Source: Drechslerella dactyloides
Lineage: Eukaryota > Ascomycota > Orbiliomycetes > Orbiliales > Orbiliaceae
Reading direction: 5' to 3'
Assembly: GCA_020064725.1 (NCBI GenBank)
Contig: JAGTWJ010000002.1
Coordinates: 620,001 to 684,000, forward strand
DNA: 64,000 nucleotides
Shown piece by piece: positions 12,401 to 24,310 of the stretch (position 1 is its first letter; each line of letters begins with the position of its first letter). A program made the position numbers and the translations under genes. The notes under the pieces are model-generated. The model searched no databases, was not told the origin of the DNA, and saw only the letters and a program-made list of their open reading frames with translations.

Positions 12401-15400
12401 TATCCCGACCGAGAAAGATGCCTAGCTGTGACCTTCACCTTGACTTCTAGAACCAAAAAATGAGGGGTGGGCAGCTTTCTTCGACTGCTAGCAAAAAGTT
12501 AACAGATGAGTAACGTCAGAACCCGCGTCGGCGACTCGGGAACACGTTTTGTTTGTGGGGATAGACCCATCGACCTTTCCCAGGGCTGAGACCATCTCCT
12601 AGGGCTGAACACGGGTGAAACATGTGCACCACCCAAAAGGTGCTTGCAGCAGGTTCTGTACAGGTACACCCGTACAGCAAAACCGTCAGGACTCTGTTTG
12701 TAGGTACGTACCTCAACTACTGGGTGGACGAGGGGTGCGGGAATCCAATCGCTTAACGACGGTTGTGCGACGGTTGAGGCGTCCGCTTCTTAGCAGCAAG
12801 TTTTAATGCACTGAATAATCAATTCGATTTCGATCGATAGCACGAAAACCACAGCGGCGTTGGACCGAATGTCGGCCTTTTCGTTCTTGCAAGTGCGCCC
12901 GACGGGAATCCGCCTTGAAGCCGAATTTGAGATCGCGGCACCGTCGCTCCGTATTTCCCCAGCTTACTGGCTCTTGAAGGTAAAGCTCTTACTCTTCAAC
13001 AATGCAAAAAATGGCTGTGAGGCTTAAGCAGCTAGGAGCTCGTATAAGGAAATGACCGCTGAAACCCACCGGGATCCGATCAACAGGCACAAAACGTGAA
13101 GACCGTAATCAGGATTCCTGCTTGTGAGCAAGCTGTAGCACTATCCTGCGAGCACTGTGGACCCTGCATTGTTGCCCCACGATGGTATTTGTAGAACATT
13201 GATTGTTCCGTCCGAAGGGGTGAGATTGTACTTTATCCAAAGGAAAGTCCCGTCAAGGACATGACCGAAGTCGCTGCCAAAATTGCGAAAGAGATAACTG
13301 TTAGCTCCAATCTCGCCAGCCTCACCAACTGGGCTGTGGTGAGGAGTCCGGCTAGCAGCTCATTATCCGGAATCGATCGTGATACATTCACAGCGCGACG
13401 AGTCAGAAAGAAGACGGGTATCTGTCAGAGCGCGTTGGCAGGCAGCTCGCAGGCACGGCCGCCAGGACCACTATTTTAGAACATTGGCGCGACTTAGTCA
13501 GATGTGAGATATTCTGAATAATAGGCCAGGACAGGGTCTACCTGTCACTTTAGCAGTGGTGAAGGAGTTCTCTGTGTGGGCTTCCCGCAGTTGAAATTGA
13601 GGAGGCTCGAGTTCCGACTTGCTTGCTTAGACAGAGTCCTTGTCGCCAGCAGAAAGCTGCATGGCCAGCAGCCAGTCAGAGCAAGGCGTGTCTTCCCACC
13701 TGCGTGGTTTTCCAGGCCCGCTTGCCTAAATGGGATGCGTCCTGCAGACGCTGGGACCTCTTCCTGTTTCAAGGGCCCACTTTTGTGCAGGGGAGGCCTC
13801 CACCGGACCCACCGCTAGCCTTGTGTTGTGTGTTGTTGCGGCGACGAATCCAGAAGACCCGTATGGCACGTGACCGCGCTCGGGTCACACAACTGCAAAA
13901 AGGAACATGAGGCTCTGGGAGGAAGCGTCAGGATCGAGCAGGGGTCTGCTTGCAGGGGTCGCCGCTTCCCGTGCGCACAAGAGCCTCCTTTTCCCCCTCC
14001 CTGCCGTTTGCCTCTGAGGCTTTTTTTGCCGAAAGGCGCCTGTCCTCTGCCGTTGCCGGTGATTGGCTCGCTTTCTCTATCATGACGTCGGAAGGTCGGG
14101 TCCGCTTTTGGGTGCCTTCCCCTCTTTTCGCAAAATTTCGTTTTCTCGTATCGACCGTTCGTCCAGATCTTGGGCTTGATCAACGATAGCAGCAATAATA
14201 GTGAAGCCAATTAATCAATCGATCAGTTGGCATCGGCTTTGAACGAATTCCTCTCGGTACATACTCCCCCCCCAACTACCGAGAACAGGGAGGCTGTAGC
14301 CGGTTTAATTTTGGCGGCCCGTTGGTCACGTATACAGTCGCCTTTCTCTCCGAATTTGTCAGGCTGCCGCGTTATGGTGTGCATGTCGAGTAGTGTATGT
14401 GTACAACCAGCACGGTTACTTTTTTCCTTTATTGTGGATCGTAGATGACGTTGCCAGCTGCACTGCGACCGCTCGCGGTCGGAGACTATTGGACAGGTTC
14501 AGTTGCACATGTAGGTCTGCCTAGATGCTAGCAGGCGCCCGGACAATCATGAGATATTCATTGACGGAGAACTTTGAAGCCAGTGTCACAAAATCAAGAC
14601 ATTTAATGTGCCGGCATTCGGCAGTATTGCTATGTCCAGCAAGGTCGCGATGATCAATGGCAGTACTTGGAATACTCGGAGGTTACTTTGCTTCCTTCGT
14701 GTAGGGCCGCAGTTTGCCGATGGGGGTGTGGATGCAGCATTTAATTGAAAGGGAGGTCCTGACAGGCTGCAATTTTCATCGCCAGCGAGTGGTTTCGCAG
14801 GCATCGCAAGGCCGGATGCCAAGGTACCAAGCTTTCGCATCTGCAGCTCTCTCGGAGGGTTTTGCGGATGGAGAACGATATCCACATCCCAGTATTCAAC
14901 TGTTTATCTGTCCCATCTGGAGCAGTGCATTACGAAGCACAAAGGAACCACTATGGTGTGTCTTGCTCACCCTTCGCTTTGCTGCTTCCAACTTGTTCCG
15001 ACGGAAGGTTGGTGCGGAGAAACATCTGTGCGCAGGACCAGGGGGGGCAACATTTGGTTGGTTGGTGCATTTTGGGACTCGAATTCCCTGCTGCCTGAAA
15101 GCTTGAGTGGATTTGGTAATCACGCCCATTGAACAGGAGTGGGGATTGGTAATCCGGTCGCATTCCACCCACTGCATTGCATTTTCCCACACCTCCCAGT
15201 CGCAATTCGCGGGTCATGTTTCGCGGCGCATGTTCCTGCAATGTAGATGCGGGTGCAGCGTACAGGTACATATACGCGTGTGTGCAACAGACCGTATTTT
15301 TCCAGAGCGACGAAAATTGTAATTAATGAGCGCATTTACTTCGGTACATTGACATCTGCATTCTCGATAAATCATACACGAATCCATAGACGTCCATACG

Positions 15401-16800
15401 AAACGAGGCATCTGCCGGCCATGTCCGAGTAATATAATGAAAGTGGAATTGTTTTTTATCTCGCAGTTCGACTCTCGAAACCGTTGGGGTCGAATACATT
15501 ATCCCTTATGGAGGTGGAGTTGATACTTGAGCCGGATTAACACGGGGCCGACTCGTCTGTTTGCAACGACTGGCGGTTTTAAGTATGACGTGTGTGCGGG
15601 AAGCATTTGGTCGAGCCACAGTCCGGAACACGCTGCTTATCTCAGTCACTCGACTGCTCGCTGGCTCTCTAATGTGGCATGTCTGAACGAATTCGTTCAT
15701 TTCGTTATGCACGCCAGGCGTCCGTCCGTATTAACGGCAGAGAACCAAGATCTTCTAAGAGGCTCTCAAGTTGGCAGAGCTCTGGAGACAAACTTGCGTA
15801 GAGCAGCGGGAGGCAATTTGGTCTCGATAAGCGATAACTGATCGCCTATCGTCTGTGGTTAGTAGGCGTATACACGTACGCGCACAACATCTCCTTCCTC
15901 TACTACCCTGATCGTCATGGACGGGGAAACAATTGGAAGCTCAAGGTATAAAAGTTTTACGAGTCCGAGATTCCGGAAAGGAGCCGACAAAGGCTATTGT
16001 CTCCAGCATGCCAGCAGTCAGGCCCTCGAGCTCCACAGTGTTTGACTATAGCGACAACGGAATAGACCAGCTAGAAAGGCTTGGACCATTGCGCGTATTG
16101 GTCTCGGCATATGCACCTTGCATGTTATGCATTGTAGCCAGGCCTGCACGCTTGATCGGTGGTATCTTTGTACGAGTATCTTCGTCAACATTTTCTCATG
16201 CGGTTGCAGCGTCAACGGCCTTGCTTCCTTGGAAGCGGATGGGCTGGCCATGTCGAAGGTCCTAGGAAAAGAATCCCAGTCCGCGAGCTAGAGATTGGTC
16301 CTCGTGCTCAGGACTCCTAGTTAGCCCGACGACAAGATACTAGTGCTAGTGTGTCAGTCGGAACAGGAATTTTGTGATTTGCTCTAGAACAACAGGATAT
16401 CGGGGCATGGGTGTCGAACAATGCACCACCAGCTGTAACATATTCACGTACGCTACACGACTCCTTGCAAGTACTAAGCCCTGTCTATCAAAGCGAACTA
16501 CCTCCGGCAGTAAAAATCGGCTGTTTGCCTCTCAAGTATCTGGTATGTTAACAGCCGGCGCGGGTTGACACAATCCTTTCATCATCCCTATCTCAACCTG
16601 CACTCTCAAGAGTCGGGAAATTCGATACACGACTTGAGCTGGTTGTTCCGTACGCTTGTACCTCACTAGTCGCCCAGTCAATTAGTACACGATTGTTCAA
16701 CAAACAAGGTCAGGTTTGATGCTAATATAACTGAGCTGTTTATCCGATTCTATGCTGCGTGCGCTTGCACCAGAATCAAGCTAGCTGGTCAGGCCAGGTG
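9401..16800. other. gene-poor region, block B
   Basis: No gene can be supported. The largest open frames are minus 10497-11030 (177 codons), minus 11593-12180 (195) and plus 11534-12058 (174). The last two overlap on opposite strands, and none shows a domain, a signal peptide or phase-matched splice sites leading to further exons. The rest is interrupted by stops at the density of non-coding DNA. Base composition looks balanced. An alternating purine-pyrimidine stretch lies near 10530-10575. Confidence 0.5.
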
Positions 16801-19800
16801 GCTTGGGACTCAACTGGCAATCAGCAATGAACAAGCGACGTGGTCATCCATCCCGCGCCCGGTCATATTGCCTCTTCGGCAGCATAGTTCCGGATTCTAT
16901 GATGATCCCAAGCTGTACTGAGTGCTCCTTTGCACAGCAAGACAGGAATGTTGCTTGAATGAACCAAACTTCCAATTGAAGGTCGTATCCGCCTAGAAGC
17001 TCGGATCGATGGCAGTCGAGATGGCAGGACCTAGGAACATCTCCCGGCTCCCGGGGCTGTGGAGAAGAGGCTGGCGAGGCCCCCCCCGGTTGTGTTGGGC
17101 AGGAGCCGGGGGCATCCCCACTTCCTCCCCGAATGGGTACCATCCCGGTCGCAGGAATTTGTAAGTGAGCTCGAGTATTTGATGTCGACAGTCGACTGTC
17201 CATTAAAAATAGAAATCGTCCTTTCCCCCACTTGCCCAGCCGGCCAACCAGCCAACACGTCGCTTTCAAGATCTCTTGAGTGTCTAAGCCGCAATAAAGG
17301 ACGGCTTCCAAGAATAAAAGTGTCAGTTTTCGATTATCTAGCTTCCGCCGTCCCATGGCCAGATGCCGTGAGTGCCTCACAGGATTGCATTACATTCCGG
17401 ATGGCCTTGGAAGCAAGCAAGCCCAAGCACAACCCTCCCGTGCATGTACTTATTTTCGACCACACCGCACCACTGGAATTTGAGATATCCGCACCCGCTA
17501 ATCCTAAAATGCGAAAAACGGGAACACTGACTCGCGCAACTTTGCAACGCCTGGCCACGTTATCCAGCAATTTTGCGGGCCCCAGACTTTCCCGAGTAGG
17601 GAGCAGTGCAGCAATTTAGCTTGGGGCTCTTTACCTAGCTTGTTTTGCCAGTGCGTTACGGGACAGATGTTGGAGGCTCAGTCGCAAAATGCAAAGGTTC
17701 CTCGACGGAATAATTAATATGCGCATATACTTGCTGACTTACAGCTATTCGACAAATCACGAGTTGGACCAAAGCGCTCTAGCTGAAGAAGCAAGCCTTG
17801 ACTAATACCAGGCTATCCCATGCAGAGTGTCTCGGCCATCCGGGAACATCGCGAGTTCATTTGTATGTTACAATATTTTCCCTCCGTGAGTATTATTCGG
17901 CAGCCGGCTGCTACCCACACTGGAGAGTTAAGCCATAAAAAACGCTCCGTCCCGGGCGTTAAATTCGACCGTAAGATGAAAGAAGAAGCGAGTTCAGCCT
18001 ATGGAACAATGCGAAGGAACCACCACGTTTGAGGCCTGTGATCTCTGAGTGTGGTCCTGTGTTAACATGTTCCACAAGGCTCGTGCGCGCCCAACTGAAG
18101 CGGTGCATTGCAGGTTTGTCCTGGCCGTTTTCGAATTGAGCTCGCTCCCGGCTTGTTTGGGGTTGCGTGGAAGTGGGAAATATGGATGCCTAGAAGGATG
18201 ATGGTGCGGACGTCGGACGAACTGTGGGAGGCGGCGTTAATTCCACAGCGGTATTAGGACAACATCCGGCTGAATGCGATAGGGCCGTTGGAGGTCTCCA
18301 CTCTGCTAACGAATATCTGAACAGTGCGAACCCACGCACCCAATAAAATGACTGGTCGGAAAAAAGTAAAACATCGCAAATCACGCCTCCTTGGTTTTAA
18401 ACGGGTGGCCTGCAGACGAGCCGTTGACGTTTGGACTAGCCTCGATGTGTTGGCGCACGATCTTCTTCTGCCTTTTCTCCCCGACCTCATGTATATTAAC
18501 ATCTATCGCACAAGCGCAGCCAGGTTATACATACTTGTACCGTTCCAGAAACGGAACAATCGTCCAAGCTTCGAGCTGTTCTGCGCGGAGTTAAGCTATC
18601 CTGTAAGAATTAAAGGAACGTAAGCGCACCCGCCACGCTGGTTGAGCCGACGCCTGCTTAGAAATAATATTTCTGAAGGAGGGTCTCCTGACTGACAGGA
18701 CTGATTTGCAATCCACAATCGCGACGAGACTTACTGCACACATGCATCCATATACAGGAGCGTTCAGACGGGAAAACTACAGTCTCCATAGTTAATATAT
18801 CCAGCGGAACTTGCCGCGACGGAGGTTCTAATATATCACAACGACATGACAGGTATCCAAGTACCGGTGTATGCAAACGCCTGATCGTGTAGTGGATACC
18901 TTCATGGTACTCGTATACCGAGAAACTGGAAGGATAATCTCACGAGAAAGGCCCACAGAAACCATCCAAGTTTCGGATCAGAGCATTCGAGTAGAGTGAA
19001 GCCTGAACATTCCCCAGATATGCCAATATCACGGGGGGTTCCGGAGTTCCTGGCCGCGAGGGACTTCTCCTTGGATGCGCCGTACCCCAGGATACTATGT
19101 AAAGAACGATATGCAGAGTTACGCGTGGATACGAGACAATGAACGCATTTGTGCCGCATATAGAATGTGCCTCCTATCTCGGAGCCTCATTGAACACAAG
19201 ATCTATGTCTGTAGTTCTGCATGCACCGATAGGTAGCTCGTGGCTAGATACCCTCCATCGTCCTTGCAAGGCAATACATGCATCCCTTGACTTGGTCGAA
19301 TATCAAAACGCACCCAATGTATATGTGCATGGGAAAATTTTTTTGGGGATGAATTGTCCACAGTCCAAACCTTCCGAAAGCTGGCCAGGCATGGGTGCTG
19401 TATCCAGTAGTCCGTTCCTGTTTTACTTTGGCTTGCGAGATCAGATCGGATATACTCACGCACATGCATAATTATAACTCGGGCACATGAACAAATAACT
19501 TATTGACACGGAGTCTCCAAGATCAAATAGACGTGGACGTCAAAAAAAAATAAAAAATTAAGGGAGCTAGTATTGCAAGGTATATTGCATTGCACAGGAC
19601 ATCTCCGATCCGACAGACAGAAAACATTGACTCTGTCGGGTTTTCCTCTCAGGTTTCGCTAACAGCGAATATACCGAAGGGAAGGGTTCCCCGGCCTGGC
19701 TAGGCGGCTCACGATCGCAACGGCCGCCAGCTAGCTAGTTAGGGCTCCACTTTCAGCGCAAGAGAGCACCGTCCTGATGAAGATGGAACCCCTTTACAGG

Positions 19801-21950
19801 TGTTATGACTGCGAGGAGCATCAAACGCAGCCAGCCATAAGGCGAGTCACAGGCCGCGCCGTCGAGCATGGTTTCACACCAAACGAGTACGACCAGGCCA
19901 TAGATGTTTCCGGCCTGCCTCCAGGTGTTGGAACGAAGGCATGCAGCAGGCGACGTTCCTCAGGCATCGGTTCCTGCGGCTCTTGATTGGCCGAGGCTTT
20001 CGCTCAAGCCGGGACCCATGCACGATCGCAAATAGAAGGTTGGGACAGCTGGGAGACCGCCCGCAGACCAACAGACCGTCTCTGTGATTCGAAGGTAGCG
20101 AGGCATCAGCGAGCACTGCTGCAGTGGGCAACATTGTAGATTAGCGACCGTGAATCAGCAATCAGTAAGCCGATTATCCGTTCGCAGGAAGCGGTCGATT
20201 CAGCTCTAGATTAACATCTGACTAATTGTCACGAGTCGGCCTTGCTGAGGCCGCCATTTACATATATTCTCGGAATGATCTGATGTGCAGATAGGATGAT
20301 GATGCTGAATTGTCCGTCCGGGTTAGCGTAGTCTGGCACAATATTGTTGAATCTAAGGCGTGGTCTCTCGCTTCTTGAGGGGGAGGCGAGAAAAGCAAAA
20401 GAGCCTCCATTCTGCCTTTCCGGGAAGCTTGAAGATGCTAAATCGGGTATCTGAAGCAGAGGGAAGGTCGGTCGTGTAATTTACGAGTTCCATGGGTGCT
20501 GTAGGTTTTGATCCAGATACTCAAATCTAGGGACGTCGAAGGCGCCTTTTGCACCGCATGCACTGCACCGGCGCGCCTAAGCTGGGCATGTCATGTTTGA
20601 ACATTGGCAAGTGCAAGCTCCCAGCCAATATGGTCGCCCTCAGGTATCAGACAGAGCTCGAGGTGAAGCAATCCGCAACCGGGGGGGTTGGTTTAATATT
20701 CAAGACCCAGCGCCAGCCCCGGACGAGCGCAATTCTTCGGTCAAATGCAACGATCGCGAGTCAGTGCCCAGAGGGGCGGAAGGGAGATCGAGCCGCAGCA
20801 GAAACAGCGAAGCTTCCTCGAGGCTTCTCGATGTTCATGTGAATTTGTCGATACTTGGCTGGTGCTGGCGGAGCAGCTTGATAAAGCCCCGTGCTGTGTA
20901 ATCGAGCACGACTCAAGTGGGAAGGACACACACGGCACGAAGAGGAGATCCCTACTACAAATCGGTGCTGCTCAGCCTGTGCTAATAATACGATCTGGCC
21001 CCGGGGAGTCGGGCTGACGCGGGGCGGGGCAGCCTTGGGGCTCCGGGGATGAGACTCGACCACCGGGGGACGTCCTTCCCGAGAGTTACACCGGGAGTCT
21101 CCCCGGGGCGCTGCTAATTACCAGTTCGGGCCGGGCGGCCAATCAGACAGCTGCCAAAGAAGGCCTCCCGCGAGAGCCCCGATCGGATCGCAGGTGCGGC
21201 AGAACGCCAAACACTCTTCACCACGCCTGGACAGCCCAGCGACACACGCTCATCGATCCTGAAATTTGCCAGCGAAAGGAATAGCGAACGAAGGCGACGG
21301 GCGCTCCGCCGCCCATGGCCAATCATTCGCCCGTCCGCGTCGAGTAAGTGCGCCCTGTGCAATTTGGAGGGGCCGGTGCAGCCTGGCTAACGAGCGAGAG
21401 AGACGTACAGGGTCGCGATTGTCTGGAGGTGCGTGTGTGTACAGGCGTAGGTGATGCGCTTGTACCGAGTACATGACGGCCGATGTACTCTGTACAAAGA
21501 CGCTGGACGTCCCGTCGACCGGCAGAACGGAGGCGACTGGACCCTCCCCATCATCAGTGCATCGCGATCAGCATCATTCTCGCCCTCCCCTGAACGAAAA
21601 GCCTCTTTGACATGCCCTGCAGGGGTTTCGAGTTCATGATGATGGGGCAGCTGGCAGGCCAGGCAGGCAGGCTGGGGCATAATTGCTTTTGCACAGGGCT
21701 TCCACTCGTCGGGACGGTTTTTCTTCTTCTGAAGCAGCCCCTTCAGAGTGGAGACATGCTTGCTTTTCGCAAAAACAAAAAAAGGGTACGGCGGAGCAGC
21801 CGTGGAGGGAGCATTACGGCAATGTAATGTCTGTACGCAACGGGCGTACTCTGTCGCTCGGTACATACATCGTGATATGCGCCAGGCCAGGAGGAGCTAT
21901 TGAACATGGGCCCCGGCAGTGGCCTCCAGTTGATGCATGCAGCATGCATG
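16801..21950. other. gene-poor region, block C, distal upstream of the bZIP gene
   Basis: No supported gene. Open frames at plus 17059-17619 and minus 16844-17380 overlap on opposite strands and lack family motifs. TGCATGCA occurs at 19218 and 21934; the latter lies beside a perfect 12-base palindrome AGCATGCATGCT (21941-21952). Short GGCA repeats occur near 21652-21676. This block abuts the bZIP promoter and may hold distal regulatory sequence, but that is inference only. Confidence 0.45.
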
Positions 21951-22488
21951 CTATCCTGCTCGTCAAGTTAACTAGAGAGTTGACTATCTGAGCCTGCAGT
22001 CCAGTCCAGTCCGGGACCGTCCAAGAGGGCCTACTCAAGATAAAATTTAAAAAGAGCCTCGTCCCTCCCGTCTTTGGGACGACATCCAATTCTCGAAACC
22101 GCGTCATTAAACATATAACACCGTCGAAGAGCGCTCCTCCTTCGTCGAGTTCCTATTACTTATTCTCTGCATCTCTACCTTGTCCGCATCTTCCGCACAT
22201 CTCCATTCGTCGTACAGGCGGCTCGCTATCTGCACTTTGCGCCATCTTCTCGTCGTCCGCTGCTGTATATCATCTGCATCGTAGCCCGCCCTGACTTCTA
22301 CACCGTCGCCAGCCTTGCTCACCGTCTTGTTTCATTACTGTCGGGTGTGGGTTACCACTTTATACAATACGTCCAGCAGCCTGCCTTAATACCTTGTGAT
22401 AATACGCCTCCGCGCCAGTCACCGTTGCGGGACCTCCACGCAACACACAGCGCCCGCCTCAACCTCACACGACCTCGTCCACACTGAA
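21951..22488 (+). promoter_or_regulatory. promoter and long ATG-free, pyrimidine-rich 5' leader of the bZIP gene
   Basis: The plus strand has no ATG from 21951 to the start at 22489, 538 bases. About eight would be expected by chance at equal base use. An A/T-rich TATA-like stretch lies near 22040-22055 (ATAAAATTTAAAAAG). From about 22095 the sequence is rich in C and T, as in fungal transcription start regions and leaders. The simplest reading is a core promoter followed by a leader of some 300-400 bases kept free of upstream start codons. The start site itself cannot be placed from sequence. Confidence 0.55.
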
Positions 22489-23623
22489 ATGCAATCATTC
22501 TTCCAGCTTCACGCCGAACCAACTTCTACACTATCAGCCTCACAGCCAATGCTACACACAATGCCTGCCGATATGACTCCCAGAAAGCGTAGCAAGAGCC
22601 CGAGCAATAGCTCGCTCAGCCAGGCGCGCCCTGAGGAGGACTGGACCAAGATCACAGATCTTGCTGAGCGAAGACGGATACAGAACAGAATCGCCCAGCG
22701 CAACTATCGTACGTACCCAAAAATCCGGCGCCCTGCAGATTCCGCTTCATATTTTTTCACATGCTAACGTGAGACCGTATCCTGCAGGCAAGAAGTTAAA
22801 GCGAAGACTCCTCGAACTCGAAAACCGGGCTTCTTCCCCAGAAACCGACTCTCCACCACAATCGCGGGCGTCTCCTGGCGAGACTTCCTACATTTACCCA
22901 CGACAGACCGCGCAGCAGCAGCAGCAGGATCATGCCACCAAGCGGAGATCGCTATCACACCTTCCTCAGCCAAAGGCTCCATTCCACAGCCCTCCTCTCT
23001 ACCACCAGCAGCCGACAAGGAAACAGGAGCGCCGCCACACAATGCTCACTCCACCAACTCCTGGCTTCTACGGCATCCCAGACGGCATGCCCCAGGCTTA
23101 CCCCATGAAGCCATACCCATCCTGCCCGCCATCCATCCTCCCTCTTCCATTCAACCCCGAGGAGATGATGGAGACCACCCAGCTGGCATACGACCCATAT
23201 CTGCAGCAGGCCATGGCAGCAAGCAGCTACGACCCTTCCGGACAATTCTCTGACGGTCTAAGGATCAGCCCAGACATCGTCGACCTCGCCACCGAGCAGG
23301 ATCTGCTGTGGACGGGCGAGCCTTCGTGGCAGAACACCGCCTGGGACTTTCCTGAAGAGCACGCTTCCCTGCAGTACGTTCAGGACTGGAACATGCGAAT
23401 GGCCGCCAGCCCTGCCTCCGACATGACCCGCAGCGCGAGCAGCTACACGGGCACCAAGCACGAGGGTGACGTGAGCGGAAGCGAAGAAGACCGCGAATTC
23501 GAAGACGGCCTCTACGGCATCAAGAACGAGCTGCTCGACGAGGACGTGCTGCAGTGGGCTGACTTCTGGAAGGAGCAGCAGCTACATGACGAGCTCCCGC
23601 TGAACCAGGGGCTCACCCCGTGA
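22489..23623 (+). CDS. bZIP transcription factor, YAP-like basic region with a very short zipper
   Basis: Exons are 22489-22708 and 22788-23623, giving 351 residues. The intron (22709-22787, 79 bases) has a GTACGT donor, a GCTAAC branch and a GCAG acceptor, and splits the Arg codon that ends the basic region. The basic region is ERRRIQNRIAQRNYR followed by KKLKRRL, at about residues 57-80. It matches the YAP/Pap1-type NxxAQxx(F/Y)R pattern. Only two or three leucine positions follow (LKRRLLELENRA) before a Pro/Ser-rich segment, so the zipper is much shorter than usual. The rest is low complexity: a Gln run, Pro-rich stretches, and an acidic C-terminus (DEDVLQWADFWKEQQ) that could activate transcription. 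ATG 22489 is the first ATG after the long leader; ATG 22561 is a weaker alternative. It is a nuclear DNA-binding regulator by family. Its targets cannot be inferred, as it stands alone in gene-poor DNA. Confidence 0.88.
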
Positions 23624-24310
23624 ACCCGCTGGCCACTCACAAGCCAAAGAATCAACCATGGGATAAACTGCATTTAATATTTTGCTCTGCTCTTCTTTTC
23701 ATCTTCATAAGGCATCTGCGCTGGAGTTCTGATTTCTACTACCTATTATTGTCTGTTTTCATTTCTCTTCTTTCTACTGGCGAATCATGGGATCTCAGGT
23801 TATAAAAAGCTTTCCTTTGTCACGAACGCGTTTATGTGGTTTTTCATGTTTCTCCACTTCACTTCGCTTCAACCCTTTTCATAAGGCTGGTCACTCGTTT
23901 GAACCATTGGCGTCATAGCCGTTTACCTTCGCTTGTTAGCACTTTTACTATACCTTCTTGATACCTCACACGTTCGCTTGGAACTATTTAGGGATACCTT
24001 TATTTGTCTTTCTTGCCCCCCTCTTTCGCTTTACGGTAGTATCTTTATTTTTGATATGATATTTGGGATCCGGTTTGTTTTTCCATTTTGACAAATTTCC
24101 TTCACGTCAATGTCTCGTCTACATATTTCTTGTTATCTTTGCCATTTGCCTCTGTATCATCAATAACACTATAGCGTGGCCCTTTGTATCTAGTTAGAAT
24201 AACCTACAAGACCGAGACGAATGAATACCTGGCTGCCGGCCTCTACCAGCGCCAGCTCATCTTCCAAAAAAAAAAAAAAAAAAAACCTCCATAGTAGACA
24301 CATACATACG
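23624..24310 (+). other. 3' flank of the bZIP gene, T-rich, with a poly(A) tract
   Basis: The sequence after the stop codon is T-rich and has no usable reading frame, as expected for a fungal 3' untranslated region and termination zone. It ends in a run of 20 A at 24266-24285. No canonical AATAAA was seen near that run. Confidence 0.45.
24266..24285. repeat. poly(A) homopolymer, 20 bases
   Basis: An uninterrupted run of A about 640 bases after the bZIP stop codon. It may be a slippage-prone homopolymer or the relic of a retroposed tail. No element is visible upstream that would support the second reading. Confidence 0.85.

Noticed and set aside
16844..17619. Overlapping frames of 178 (minus) and 186 (plus) codons
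   Set aside because: Same pattern as above: mutual antisense overlap and no recognisable protein features.
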